Assembly (NCBI GenBank): GCA_035578175.1
Contig: JAQMRL010000014.1
Coordinates: forward strand, 18,521,895-18,585,894
Source of the DNA: Catonia carolina
Lineage: Eukaryota; Arthropoda; Insecta; Hemiptera; Achilidae
Direction: 5' to 3'
Length of the DNA stretch: 64,000 nucleotides
The notes beneath the pieces are model-generated. The model saw only the letters and a program-made list of their open reading frames with translations. It searched no databases and had not been told where the DNA came from. Positions 31,580 through 42,222 of this stretch are shown piece by piece. The translations under genes and the position numbers were made by a program. The stretch's first letter is position 1. Every line of letters begins with the position of its first letter.

Positions 31580-32985
31580 GGGGGTAGTCAACCCAGAAAA
31601 AGAAAATCAAAACTTCTGGCTATAATTTATCATTATTCATTTTAAATGTATGAGTAATTTACTAGTAATCCAACCAAGTAACCCAACCAAAAAACTAATT
31701 ACAGCCCCTAATATAAAGGTGAGGTTAGAAAAGCAGGCTTTTATGGGGAATCAAATATCTCAGGAACCAAGAAAGATATCAACATGATTCTTAAGCTACA
31801 AAATACAGAAAATTGCTCTCTATTATCTGTTGTATGTGCTTGTATGTATTTTTTCTTACAAGAAATTTATTGAAAAACAAACATTTTTTAAAATCATTTA
31901 TTTTATGTATTCACAAATTATTTTTTAACTAAATTCCTATTAAAGTTTTTGTAATAATCATTCCACAGATAATACAGGAAGAAATTATGAACATTTGAAA
32001 AAAAACATCATCCAAATATCTTTAATACTAACCAAAACATTTAATTCCCAAGAATGTACAATCATGTAAAAACCACATTCCCGGAAAACTTAAAGTTGAA
32101 GGAATAATTTCACTCGCCTTGCTAGTGAGCTTTATTTTAAACAGATGTTTTTATCTATATATTAATAGCAAGCAGCTTTTTTTCAACACGATTTTAACTA
32201 CCTGAAACTTCACTGATTTTCCCCGAAGTGGGCTCAAATGAATCGTCTGTTCGAGTAGATTTGCAGAAAACTATCCAAAATCAAATATTTCAATTTATGA
32301 CCGTAAAATAGGAGGTCTAAAATAGATTGGAGAGGGGGCAAGTTCAACGAACTAAAGTATAGGCCTCTCTCTTTCTCTATCTATCCCTCCGACATCTCGC
32401 ACAGCTATTTCAATTTGGAGAGGGGGCAAGTTCAACGAACTAATGTATAGGCCTACCAACGCATTGGCAGTGTCACAGTCAGATCGCTTTGGAATTCCAA
32501 CGTAGTGTTGTAAATTTGTATACAGTTCGATCTGTTATATTTTGGTTTTGTTTTTATGTGGAATTAAATAATGAGATTTTAGAAAAAATTGGAGCAGTTA
32601 TGACTGTTGTCAATCCGTATGCTCAAAGCTATAAGAAACTGGGTGACATGGTAAAAATATGAAGAGGCAATTGCACGAACTGAAAATCGCCTGCCACTGT
32701 ACAATTTTTTTATGAAGTTCCATCATGAGCCGAATGAGGACAGAAGAAAATTCAATGAACCAGTAGTAAAATAAAACAAAAAAAGGTGTTAACAGAGAAG
32801 TTCTATAAAAACAAATTTACACTTTTGTGCGGGTTTTCCCGCACAGGTTCACCTAGTAACTTTTTGTTAACGTACAAACAAAGTAAACAAATGTTGTGAT
32901 TCAGAAAATTTTAAACTTCAAATAACTGCAAATAACATCAAAATTTTAAAAAAATTATCATCTTCTTGAGTTGACTACTACCCTC
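31580..32985. mobile_element. non-autonomous TTAA-type DNA transposon
   Basis: TTAA at 31576-31579 and 32986-32989. The inward ends GGGGGTAGTCAACCC and, inverted, GAGGGTAGTAGTCAACTC are similar but not identical. TTAA target duplication is the habit of piggyBac and Kolobok. A short remnant reading MTVVNPYAQSYKKLGDMV (32600-32655) may be a transposase relic; no family is assigned. A local 34 bp repeat (GAGAGGGGGCAAGTTCAACG) occurs twice at about 32332 and 32418. Confidence 0.6.
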
Positions 32986-32989
32986 TTAA

Positions 32990-33225
32990 GGCGTCAACCG
33001 GAACCGCAATTGCCTGCTGCCACAATCGATGCCCACAACGGTCCCTCAACCAAGCGTTGCGCCCACCGGACCCCGACAAAGCAGCCATCAACGCTCTTCT
33101 GCGAGGAAAGAAGATATCGTCTCCGCTGGACGACGACACACCGTGTCGCCCAATCCTCGGCCGCCACGACTACGACAGACTCTCCCCGCCAAGCCGACCA
33201 CCGCTTAAATTTATAGTTTCCCACG
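32990..33225. other. GC-rich island of unknown origin
   Basis: About 230 bp with many CG dinucleotides in a strongly AT-rich setting. Three frames are open over most of it; one plus frame (32971-33216) gives a Pro/Thr/Arg/Ala-rich peptide. It could be a displaced exon or a retroelement gag piece. I cannot decide and assign no function. Confidence 0.4.
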
Positions 33226-33287
33226 CCGCATAATGCGCTACTGGTGAAATTATTAATATTGAATTTTAAGCGACAAGAAAAGTTTTT

Positions 33288-34022
33288 TTGTCATCAGTCT
33301 TTCGACTGGTTTGATGTAGTTCTCCAAGCTGTTCTATCTTGTGCAAGTCGTTTCATAGCTACATACCTGTAACACCCTACATCTTTCGTAATTTGCTTTA
33401 TAAACTCTAAACTTTGCCTCCCCCTACAATTCACTCCCTCAATATTACCCTCCATTATTGATAAACCAATACCTGAATGTCTTAAAATATGCCCCACTAG
33501 CCTATTATCTCTTCTTCTGGTAAGATGTTTTCCTACAACACCACATTTCAAAAGCTTCTAGCCTATTCCTTTCTATAGCCCCTATCATCCACGTTTCACT
33601 CCCATATACTACACTCCAAGTATTTTAAGAAATTTATCCTAATCTGTAAATCAATGTTTGTAGTCAATAAGCTGTTTTTAATTTCAAAGGCTTTTCTAGC
33701 TTGAGGAATTCTACTTTTGATATCACTTGTGCTTCTACCATCCTTTGTTATGTTACTCTCTAAATAGCAGAATTACCCAACTTCCTGTATGTTTTTGTTG
33801 CTGATTTTTAAACTTCCCATCACTTTTAAACCACTCTTTCTGCTGCACAACACTTTCGTATCGTTCTTATTAATTTTCATGAAGTAATCCTCTCTCATGA
33901 TCTCATCCATTCCATTTAAGAAATCCTCTAGTTCTGTCTTTGTCTCGGTTAATACTACTATATCATCAGCGAATTTGAGCATTTTTATTGTTTCCCTTTG
34001 AATTTTTATTCCTGCGTCAAAT
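33288..34022 (-). pseudogene. LINE reverse transcriptase, 5'-truncated, with FADD block
   Basis: Same family as 26690-27700. On the minus strand: IKMLKFADDIVVLTETKTEL, DFLNGMDEIMREDYFMKINK, KVLCSRKSGLKVMGSLKISN, then a shifted LLTTNIDLQIR, VGKHLTRRRDNRLVGHILRH, NCRGRQSLEFIKQITKDVGC and MKRLAQDRTAWRTTSNQSKD before a stop. FADD is the catalytic core of the palm. The 3' end CAGTCGAAAGACTGATGACAAAAAA forms a short stem and is shared with 26690-27700 and a 37 bp scrap at 40671-40707. Several frameshifts make it dead. Confidence 0.75.
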
Positions 34023-34715
34023 TAAAGAAAAGATAAGAAAGTTAATGTACCCCACTGAAGTTAGCAATTGTACCCGCGCTTCATACGGGCACAGTGCATA
34101 AAATACTGAACCAAAAACAACGAACTTGTGGTTTATGCATTTCTAGAACTTGTATGAAAGTAGTTTGTAAAAAATTCATTTTTCATTATTTGTTTTTTTG
34201 TAATGAGATTACAAATTTTATTTTTGTGGAATAGTTAATGTGATTAATGCGTTTAGTTGGAGATAGCGTAGGTAGCATTTCATTGGAGAGAGATAGCGTT
34301 TCAGAGAGACAGAGAGGGGGAGAGAATGGGGGTAGAGATAGAAAGAGTTATGATATTAGAAGAGAAATAGTACCGCAGCGGCGGTAAAGTGATGTTGCGG
34401 GACGGCGGGATGCAAGAAATATGGCGGCACGAGGTTGGGACGTTGACGAGGGTCGGACCGTTCTTTTGTCAAATGGTGCAGAAGAGGTGTCCGGAGGAGG
34501 AGGAGAGTTGTTCGTATAGAAAGAGAGGTCTGAATAAAAGGGAATGTTAGGGAAATGTTGTCATTTTAATTTAAATAATGAAGTGGTACTACTGTTTCCT
34601 GTCTTTTGTGTTAAAACGTAACTTAGCGATCATATATAACGAACCAAAGGCACGCGTACTCTAATGTTACTTTACTTAGGCTCTCTCTCTACATTATATA
34701 TATATATATATAAAT
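34023..34715. other. unassigned, partly GC-rich sequence
   Basis: The purine- and G-rich segment 34290-34530 contains GGCGGTAAAG, GGGACGGCGGGATG and GGAGGAGGAGGAG but no convincing frame. A (TA)n tract lies at 34695-34712. Confidence 0.4.
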
Positions 34716-34915
34716 GTACAAGTAAATCCTCCACAAACGACCACCTCTTATAAGCGACCGACTCTCTAACCGACCACTTTTTTCGGGAACCTAAATATAA
34801 AATATTTTTCCCCATAAAATTTTATCTCCGCTAAACGACCACTCTCTAATCCGACCGCGACCGGTAAAAACGAGCAAAAGCGACCACTTTAATTTAATAA
34901 TATAATAGAAATTAA
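34716..34915. mobile_element. pogo/Tigger-like terminal region
   Basis: Repeated ACGACCAC and CGACCGACTCTCTAACCGAC motifs resemble the iterated 'cgaccac' units near the ends of some pogo/Tigger-type elements. There is no coding part. The minus-strand frame 34791-35024 is not convincing. Confidence 0.35.
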
Positions 34916-35029
34916 AGGTATAGTCACTTGAGTCACGAGTTTGCCCGTTTTTTGCAACGAGGGGTAAAGGGGGAACAGCATCAGTGCGCATGCGCGACTG
35001 CTTTAATTTCAGTACGACAAACATATAAA

Positions 35030-35706
35030 CACCGTATACTATACCCAGAGCATAGCCTATACAGTATATCGCGGAACCTTTTGTAGATTAACGGTACGAA
35101 TATAACTGTTTGTTACCGTAAAAAGAAATGTTAGTTTCTCGAAAATGTGGGCAGACTATTCACAGTGCTGAACGAAGTCTAATATGCAGTGTAATAAAAT
35201 GCTGTGAAGTTGAAACTAAACAAAAATGCCTTTCACTGCCTCTTAACAAAAGTTATGAGCAAGTGGCTAACTACTGTGATGTTTCTCTTCCAACAACAGA
35301 AGGAAATTAAAGACATGAAGAAGCTATTCTTCAACAGTTCTGTTGACACCTGGTAAAAAAAAGGAAACGGTAAGATAAATTCTAGTGAGTCTGATAGTGA
35401 AGACGCTGGTAACAGCGATAGTAAAGAAGGCGATTCATTCATAGAAAATTTTGATCCAATGCAATAAGGTAGCTGGTTACAGTAAATCAAACATTTTCTA
35501 GTCATGTAATTAAGCTATAGGCAATATTTATGTAAGAAAACATTTTCCCGGAATAAACCACAACTTGCAAATTGTATGTAGAAACTGCACGGGAGTGAAA
35601 TGTACGAGTAGTGCCTCACTGTTGAGGTTGGCAGCACTGTCATATTTACAGTTCCCTTCCTCACAGCCCATACATACGCTAAACGCAATCTCGTGACTTC
35701 ACTATC
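35030..35706 (+). mobile_element. element D, internally deleted copy
   Basis: A frame at 35128-35310 reads SRKCGQTIHSAERSLICSVI, then CLSLPLNKSYEQVANYCDVS. Next comes SSVDTW-like coding (TTCTGTTGACACCTGGTAAA) and an acidic stretch, then directly the 3' end block GTTGAGGTTGGCAGCACTGT at 35628-35647. It shares both blocks with 17676-18907, so those two copies define the element's ends. The middle of the transposase has been deleted here. Confidence 0.5.
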
Positions 35707-36230
35707 TATAGATGGACAAACTTATGTGATACAGAATAGCCATGCGCTACAAGACATATTGATACTGCTACCTCGAGTATAACACAGTATAATACAGTAT
35801 AACATGTAAAATTTAATAAGCTTCAACTTATATTGTATTAGTGAGAAAACCGAAAAACTACGAAAACATCTTCGACTCTTCCCGTACCAGAAATGTAATG
35901 TTGCAAGTACGCCATTGACCATAGATGACGTTATTGTATACTGCGGACAATTCGAACTGGCACAACTCTTACTCCATGTGTACACACAGTTTTGCGTAAA
36001 GTATACCCATAACCTATTCTTTCAACAAGATCTACAAATTTTAATGTACGCAAATGCCTACAACCTTATTTCAATGTACATAATACATACAAATAATTAT
36101 TTTGTATTTGAAATATGCATTTAATTTGTCCCTGTAAAAATTTAAATTATAAATTACAAGAACTAAACTGCAAAAACTCACTAAACTATACTCCACAGAC
36201 GCAAACAACTAACTAAAAAAATTGGTCTAA
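35707..36230. other. unassigned; contains a possible exon-like frame
   Basis: An open plus-strand frame crosses 35810-36121. It contains SEKTEKLRKHLRLFPYQKCN and DDVIVYCGQFELAQLLLHVY, with an AG at about 35846 and a donor-like GTAAAGT at 35996. No family is recognised and chance remains likely. Confidence 0.25.
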
Positions 36231-37149
36231 ATATACAGAGTGTCTGACGAGTAACCCGACAAACTTCTAAGGTGGTTTCCTCTCATCAAAATAATGAAAA
36301 ATGTTTTTATAAACATGGGTCCGGAAACGCTTTGTTAGCGAGTTACGGCAAGCGAAAGATTTCGCCCTGGGCTCAAAACATACGCCTAAATAAAGTCATC
36401 CTAGAGGTCTAGGAACCCAATTTTATGAGTAGATTTGATGGTTTCTTATGTATTTCGACCCGAAAAATTTAATAAAATAAGTTCCAGACCATATCTCTAG
36501 TAGTTTTTGTAATATCCAATGAAAAACGGACAAATCTGTGCATAAAAATACGTTTTTTTTTAGGTTTGAAGACAGTAACTGTGTTAAATGGCTAATAAAT
36601 GTGTAAAATTATTTAGCAAAATTTGTAGATATTTTAATTCTAAAGAGAATGATGTAAAATAGGCTAATAATAAACAAACACAAAGTTTAAACAAAAGTTT
36701 TTTTTTTAATTCATTTATTTAACGTCGCATCAACTACAACGGTCATTAGCGACGACGTTGGGGTGTAACTATATACAATGGAGGATGAAATGATTTTTTG
36801 TAACTATGAAAATATACCGTGCCTGAGTGGGATTTGAACCCAGGACCGCATGATGATAGGCGAGCACGTTACCAACTGCGCCAATGCGGCCGGCATTAAA
36901 TTTATGTTTAATTAAATCAACATTTATACGAAAAATAAGACAGAAAAATGCAATATCTTTTTAATTAACGTTCTTCGTAAACAAAACCAAAATTTTTTAA
37001 ACTTTATGTTTATGTTTTCTGGGTCGAGAAATCTATTTAAAAAAGTCCGAGCTCGATATCTCTAGCCATTAAGGAGTTATACCGCTTTTTAAGTTTTTTG
37101 AGCCCCAGGGTGGTCCCATTCCGGTTTTTTTATTTTTCCTGGGGGTTTG
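36231..37149. mobile_element. possible degenerate transposon carrying a SINE
   Basis: TACAGAGTGTCTGACGAGTAA at 36232 has the look of terminal motifs seen elsewhere in the window (53851, 58328). A G/C-rich pair of segments (36290-36420 and 37040-37130) both mention 'gagccc/gggctc' and 'cgagttac', suggesting ends of one element, but no clear inverted repeat or frame is visible. A SINE sits inside. Confidence 0.3.
36703..36893 (-). mobile_element. tRNA-derived SINE, tail type A
   Basis: On the minus strand: GCCGGCCGCATTGGCGCAGT, B box reading GGTTCAAATCC (one change), and the A-type tail with CAACGTCGTCGCTAATGACC, ending in an A-run. The flanks are too AT-rich for a certain target duplication. 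Confidence 0.9.
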
Positions 37150-37197
37150 AAACAATACTTTTCTTCTTATTATATTCATATAGACAAGAGAAAGAAA
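37150..37197 (-). mobile_element. H element, 5' end scrap
   Basis: TTGAAACAATACTTTTCTTC and ATATTCATATAGACAAGAGA only, about 48 bp. Confidence 0.65.
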
Positions 37198-37775
37198 ATT
37201 TTGTGAAATTCTCCAAGAATAATACTATAAACGTAGGTATAATTAAGTAGAAAAAGCTACCATTAAATTCGATGATTATTAAAAGAAATCTGATAAATTT
37301 CTTTACAACAATTTCATTGATTTTCTTTCATACTATAAATTACTCCCATTTTCTTTTGGTAAGAATAATAATAAAAATAACTAATTAGTAATATATTTAT
37401 AAAGGATGTTTCCTCATCACTCTTTTCTACTTACTTTTTATTTTGCGCGTTATATTTACCTAAAATCCGACTAATTAATGAAACGAAACGTCCTTTTTTT
37501 AACAAAAAAAAGAATGACAAGACTAACTTTTTGGTTGCAACTTTTTTTTAACTTTATATTTTTATCCCTAGTATTTTTTACGTTTAAAAGTTTTTTACAA
37601 GTTGCCTTTGAAAAAGTGGAACAGTTAATGAAATAACGTGAAAATATCTTACAGACGTCCGTACCTTTATGCGGTTATAAAAAACATGATTACTAATTCA
37701 GGTGGATTACTCAACTTATTATTCCTCAAATTAAAATGTAATTAATTTTTTCTTTGGATAAAAATAAACAAGTAA
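37198..37775. other. unassigned AT-rich sequence
   Basis: No recognised feature. Confidence 0.4.
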
Positions 37776-38657
37776 TTTTTACTCTCTCTTGCCTATATGA
37801 ATATATAGGAAAGAAAGTACTTATTTTTTCATGTCGATTTTTCGCAATTTAGTTTTCACCGGATCTACACGTTTTCAGACCTCCTGAACCCAAAAAAAAA
37901 CATGTTTTTAGCGATTGGTCTGTGTATTGTCTGTGAACAGAATATCTGAAGAACAGAGCATCGTACGAACTTGAAACTTAAGTTACATACCACTGGAGGA
38001 CCCGACCCGAACATTTCCATCAAAATCGGTCAACCAGAACTAGTAGTTTATCTTCTCATTTTTTCATTTTTTGCGATTTTCTCAAAAACGGTTCCTACGA
38101 TTTTTTTAAAAATCGCCTCATTTACTAAATTATTTATGCTCTACAAGATAGGGTAGGCGCCATGTCTGCTGAAATTCTTGCGGAGGCTGTTTTTTTGTTT
38201 AAAAAATATTTTTTTTAAGATTACGGCTTTAATCTGCATTTTAGCGCAAAGATGTAATATAAAAGAAGTTGTATACAATTTAAAATTCTACAATTTTCAT
38301 TTCAAACATTTCTATGTACCTTTAACGCTTAGTTTAGCGGTAATTAGAGATTTTCTGTTATTTTTCATCAAAATTAATACAAAACAATCAATTTTTTAAG
38401 ATTTCAGCTCTAGTTTACGACAATAGCGTATAATCAAATTTATAGGAAATTAAAAGATCTACATCTTTTATTTAGAGCATTTTTCTCTACAGCGCCTAGT
38501 TTAGCGTCAAAGAGGGATTTTCTCTATTATTAAGCCTATACCGTAGAAAATAATTTATATTTTTATTTATTTCTAATGTTTTATTACTAATGTTAGGTTA
38601 TATTGTTCATTATTTGCACTGACAAGAGAAAGTCGTGTGAGTGTTTCACACCAAATG
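37776..38657 (+). mobile_element. full-length H element with almost no microsatellite
   Basis: ACTCTCTCTTGCC at 37781-37793. Only GTGTATTGTCTGTG is left at the microsatellite position (37921-37934). The body is complete, with GACAAGAGAAAGT at 38621-38633 and hairpin GTGTGAGTGTTTCACAC at 38635-38651. It shows that the microsatellite is dispensable for recognition as a copy. Confidence 0.87.
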
Positions 38658-38777
38658 TTTGAGTTCAGGGGGGCATGAAAACATTATATATTTCCGGTTA
38701 AAACTCCATTTTTAAATATCGACATTAAAACGATACTTTCTTTCAATTATATTCACATACGGCAAGAGAGAGTAAAA
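38658..38777 (-). mobile_element. H element, 5' end fragment
   Basis: GTTCAGGGGGGCATGAAAAC through ATCGACATTAAAACGATACT to GGCAAGAGAGAGT. It abuts the hairpin end of the preceding forward copy. Confidence 0.75.
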
Positions 38778-39370
38778 ACGTTGTTTCAGTTAACGAAGAA
38801 TTTAGTAAATTTTTGTCACGAGGTTACATAAAGCTGGACAAAATTTTTCCAAACAGTATTTATTTACCTCCATGTAACAACAGAACGTGGAATAGTCAGT
38901 TGTCAATTAGGCAGCGATATGTGACATTGGATATAGGCAGTGTAGCCAATATACCCGTTATTATTGTCCCTTGACATTTAAATATTACCTCCACTCTTGA
39001 ACAATATTCGCATCCCCTTTGCGGTTAGATTCCTGAATACATAAATGGTTTTCAATATTTACGTTTTTCTTTTTTTACGTTTTTACAAATCTAGCGTTCA
39101 GTTATTAGAGTTCTTTTTACTTTTATGTTAGGTACTGTACTGTCGTTCCAATCCAATTCGCGATAAATACTGCATATGAAATTCTTCCCTATTTTTCTTC
39201 TTTTTTTTTATTAAATTCTTTTAATTATTAAATGAATTTTCGATAATGCATTGTATAACTTCTGCTACATATATCCTAAACGAGTGATTGTTAAATTTTT
39301 TAAAAGTTTGTTTTTTGAAATATCTCGATCTGTGTTTTAAACTCTTTCAACTGATATAACCGTTTTATGA
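38778..39370. other. unassigned AT-rich sequence
   Basis: A short block near 39240-39310 (AATGCATTGTATAACTTCTG) recurs at 40590-40650, which suggests a local duplication. No gene seen. Confidence 0.4.
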
Positions 39371-39379
39371 ACTCTTGAC

Positions 39380-39548
39380 GCCGGCCGCATTGGTACAGTT
39401 GGTAACGTGCTCGCCTCTCATCATGCGGTCTTGGGTTCGAATCCCATTCAGGCACAGCATATTTTCATACGCTACAAAAATCATTTCATCCTTCACCGTC
39501 TGCATTAGCAGTAATTACAGAACAGTCGGATGTTAAAACAAAAAAAAA
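39380..39548 (+). mobile_element. tRNA-derived SINE, tail type B
   Basis: GCCGGCCGCATTGGTACAGT, then TGGTAACGTGCTCGCC, B box GGTTCGAATCC, linker, tail CTGCATTAGCAGTAATTACA and TCGGATGTTAAAACAAAA. The flanks CTCTTGACG and ATCTTAACG may be a diverged target duplication. Confidence 0.92.
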
Positions 39549-39575
39549 TCTTAACGCCAAAAATGATTTTATAAG

Positions 39576-39711
39576 TTTTTACTTTCTCTTGCTTATATGA
39601 ATATATAGAAAGGAAAGTATTGATTTCATGTCGATTTTTCATAATCGGGTTTTCACCTGATACACGTTTCTTACACCATTTAACCAAAAAAAAGACATGT
39701 TTTTAACGATT

Positions 39712-39753
<42 letters not shown>

Positions 39754-40557
39754 CGCGCGCGTGCGTGCGTGCGTGTGTGTGTGTGTGAACAAAATATCTA
39801 AAGAATGGTACGTCGTACAAAATTAAAACTTAAAACTTAAGTTAGGTACTACTAGAGGACCCGACACAAACATTATCATCAAAATCGGTCAACAGCAAGT
39901 ACTAGTACATTCGTGTCATTTTTCACTTTGCAATTTTCTCTAAAACGTTTCAACGATTTTTTTTTTAAAAATCGCCTCATTTACGACATTTTTTTATGCT
40001 CTACATGTTGAGGTAAGCGCGCCATGTCTGCTGAAATTATTAGGGAGGCTGTTCCCTCGTAGAAAAAAAATTTCTTTTGAGATTGCAGTCTTCATATAAA
40101 TTTTAGAGTAAAAAAGTATATAGAAAAAGTTGTAGATCATTTAAAAATCTATAGCTTTTATTTTTAATCTTTTTTGTATAATGCTAAGTTTAGCGGTAAC
40201 CAATGATTTTCTGTTTTTTTTTTCATGAAAATCTGTATAAAAATAGATTTTCAAGATTTCGGCCGTAGTATCCATTTTACGACAAAAATCTATATAATTA
40301 AATTTAAAAGAAATTAAATGATCTACAACTTTTACTTTAAGCACTTTCTCTACAGAGCTTATTTTAGCGTCAAAAAGTGATTTTCCGTAATAGTAAGCCG
40401 AACTAAGTTGGTTTTCATTTTGCATCATTCACTTATGATTAAAATAAGGTTATGTTTTTTGTTCATTACTAATGTTTTATTACTGATGGTTAGGTTATAC
40501 TGTTCATTATTGCAATTTGTAAGAGAAAGTCGTGTGAGAGTTTCACACCAGATTTTT
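39576..40557 (+). mobile_element. full-length H element
   Basis: ACTTTCTCTTGCT at 39581-39593, GT/GC microsatellite at 39712-39787, complete body, TGTAAGAGAAAGT and hairpin GTGTGAGAGTTTCACAC at 40532-40548, then CAGATTTTTTT. The minus-strand frames at 39505 and 40141 are shadows in this copy. Confidence 0.87.
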
Positions 40558-40670
40558 TTTAATCTTTCAGTTATTGAATTCGTTTCCGATAATGCACTGT
40601 ATAACTTCTGCTATATAGCCTAAACGAGTAATTTGTTAAATTTGTTTAAAAGTTCGTTTATTTTAAAGAA
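40558..40670. repeat. duplicate of a 39.2 kb segment
   Basis: TAATGCACTGTATAACTTCTG, TAAACGAGTAATTTGTTAAATTT-like sequence and AAAAGTTCGTTTATTTTAAA match the order at about 39236-39320 with small differences. Confidence 0.55.
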
Positions 40671-40707
40671 CTGCATTAAACCAGTCGAGAGACTGATGGC
40701 GAAAAAA
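40671..40707 (+). repeat. LINE 3' tail scrap
   Basis: ACTGCATTAAACCAGTCGAG and AGACTGATGGCGAAAAAA match the terminal stem of the LINE family at 26690-27700 and 33288-34022. Confidence 0.6.
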
Positions 40708-40750
40708 GTTGGGAAGAGAAAGTTGTATGAGTGTTTCGCACCAGATTATA
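40708..40750 (+). mobile_element. H element, hairpin-end scrap
   Basis: GGGAAGAGAAAGT and hairpin GTATGAGTGTTTCGCAC with CAGATTA. Confidence 0.7.
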
Positions 40751-40752
40751 CA

Positions 40753-41075
40753 AGGAGTGAGGTGGTTTAACATTTCCTTCCTAACTGAGTGGAAAAGTAT
40801 GCTTATCAGCGTGCCACGTCCTCTGAAAAGCATCTACTTTCTACCCTGCATATGACACTTACACCTCATTCACCAAAGGGTCTGGCTGTATAGTGAAATT
40901 CATTACTCTCAGAGGAAATAACTCTGACTAGTGTCTTTGACACCTCTTCCTCTTCTGTTCTTAATTGCTTCACATAATTGACTGATAATGTGATAAGAAA
41001 CAGAACTAATTTTTTGTAGCCCTGGATCTAGCAAATCGAGTGCAAATAATTTAACACGCCACCTGCCTGTTATAA
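40753..41075 (-). mobile_element. element B, nearly complete, reverse
   Basis: From ACAAGGAGTGAGGTGGTTTA to CACGCCACCTGCCTGTTATA. It lacks the last ~70 bp that contain the GGTTCAAACC box. Confidence 0.78.
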
Positions 41076-41159
41076 GTAAAAAAAAAAAATTAAAATTAAA
41101 CAGTATAAAAGTAAATGAAATAAAAAATTATGTAATACTTTATCCACCCTAGGTCAATA

Positions 41160-41283
41160 TAGGTCTTGGGTTCGAATCCCACTCAGGCATGGCATATTTT
41201 CATACGTTACAAAAAAATCATGTCATCCTTCACCGTCTACATTAGCAGTAATTGTAGAAGAGTCCAACGTTAAACCAAACAAA
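41160..41283 (+). mobile_element. tRNA-derived SINE, 5'-truncated, tail type B
   Basis: Begins at TCTTGGGTTCGAATCCCACT (B box kept, A box lost) and ends GTTAAACCAAACAAAA. It is followed without gap by an H copy. The direct repeat TAGGTCAATATA lies before the SINE (about 41147-41158) and after the H copy (42211-42222). Confidence 0.88.
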
Positions 41284-42210
41284 AATCTGGTGTGAAACAC
41301 TCACACAACTTTCCCTTGCCAGTGCAAATAATGAACAATAAACCTAACATTAGTAATAAAACATTAGAAATAAACAAAAACTAACCTCAATAAACATAAC
41401 CTAATTTTAATCATTTATGAAAGACGCAAAATGAAAATCAAACTCAGTTTGGCTTAAAATACGGAAAATCACTCTTTCACACTAAACTACTCTCTGTAGA
41501 AAAAAATGTTCAAAATAAAAGTTGTAGATCTTTTAATTTTCTATAAATTTGATTATATACACTTTTGTCACAAAATGAATACTAAGGCCGAAATCTTAAA
41601 AAAATCGATTTTTCACACGTTTTCGTGAGAAAAAAAGAAAATCGCTAATTACCGCTAAACTAAGCGTTATACAAAAAAATGTTTGAAATAAAAGTTGTAG
41701 AATTATAAATTTTCTACATTTTTTATTTTATAAAATTTTGCGCTATAATAAATATTAAAAGCCGTAATCTTAAAAAAACCACGTTTTTTACTTAAAAACA
41801 CCCTCACCAAGAATTTCAGCAAACATGGCGCCTACCCTATCTTGTAGGGAATAAAAAATTGAGTAAACCAGGCGATTTTAAAAAAAATCGTAGGACCAGT
41901 TTTTGAAAAAATCGCAAAAAAGTGAAAAATTATAATACGAATAAACTACTACTTTCGGTCGACCGATTTTGATGAAAATATTCGTGTCGCGTCCGGTAGT
42001 GGTATGTAACTTAAGTTTCAAGTTTCAAGTTCGTACTTTGTTCTATTCTTGAGATATTCTGTTCACAGACCAATTGCTAAAAACATCTTTTTTGGGTTCA
42101 GGGGGTCTGAAAACGTATAGATCCGGTGAACACTCGATTTTGAAAAATCGACATGAAAACAATACTTTCCTTCCTATATATTCATATACATAGGCAAGAG
42201 AAAGTAAAAA
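41282..42210 (-). mobile_element. full-length H element in the tail of a SINE
   Basis: ATCTGGTGTGAAACACTCACAC at 41285-41306, complete body, no CA tract (GTTCACAGACCAATT at 42061), GGCAAGAGAAAGT at 42193-42205 then AAAAA. The A-runs on both sides are best read as the interrupted A-tail of the SINE. Confidence 0.87.
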
Positions 42211-42222
42211 TAGGTCAATATA

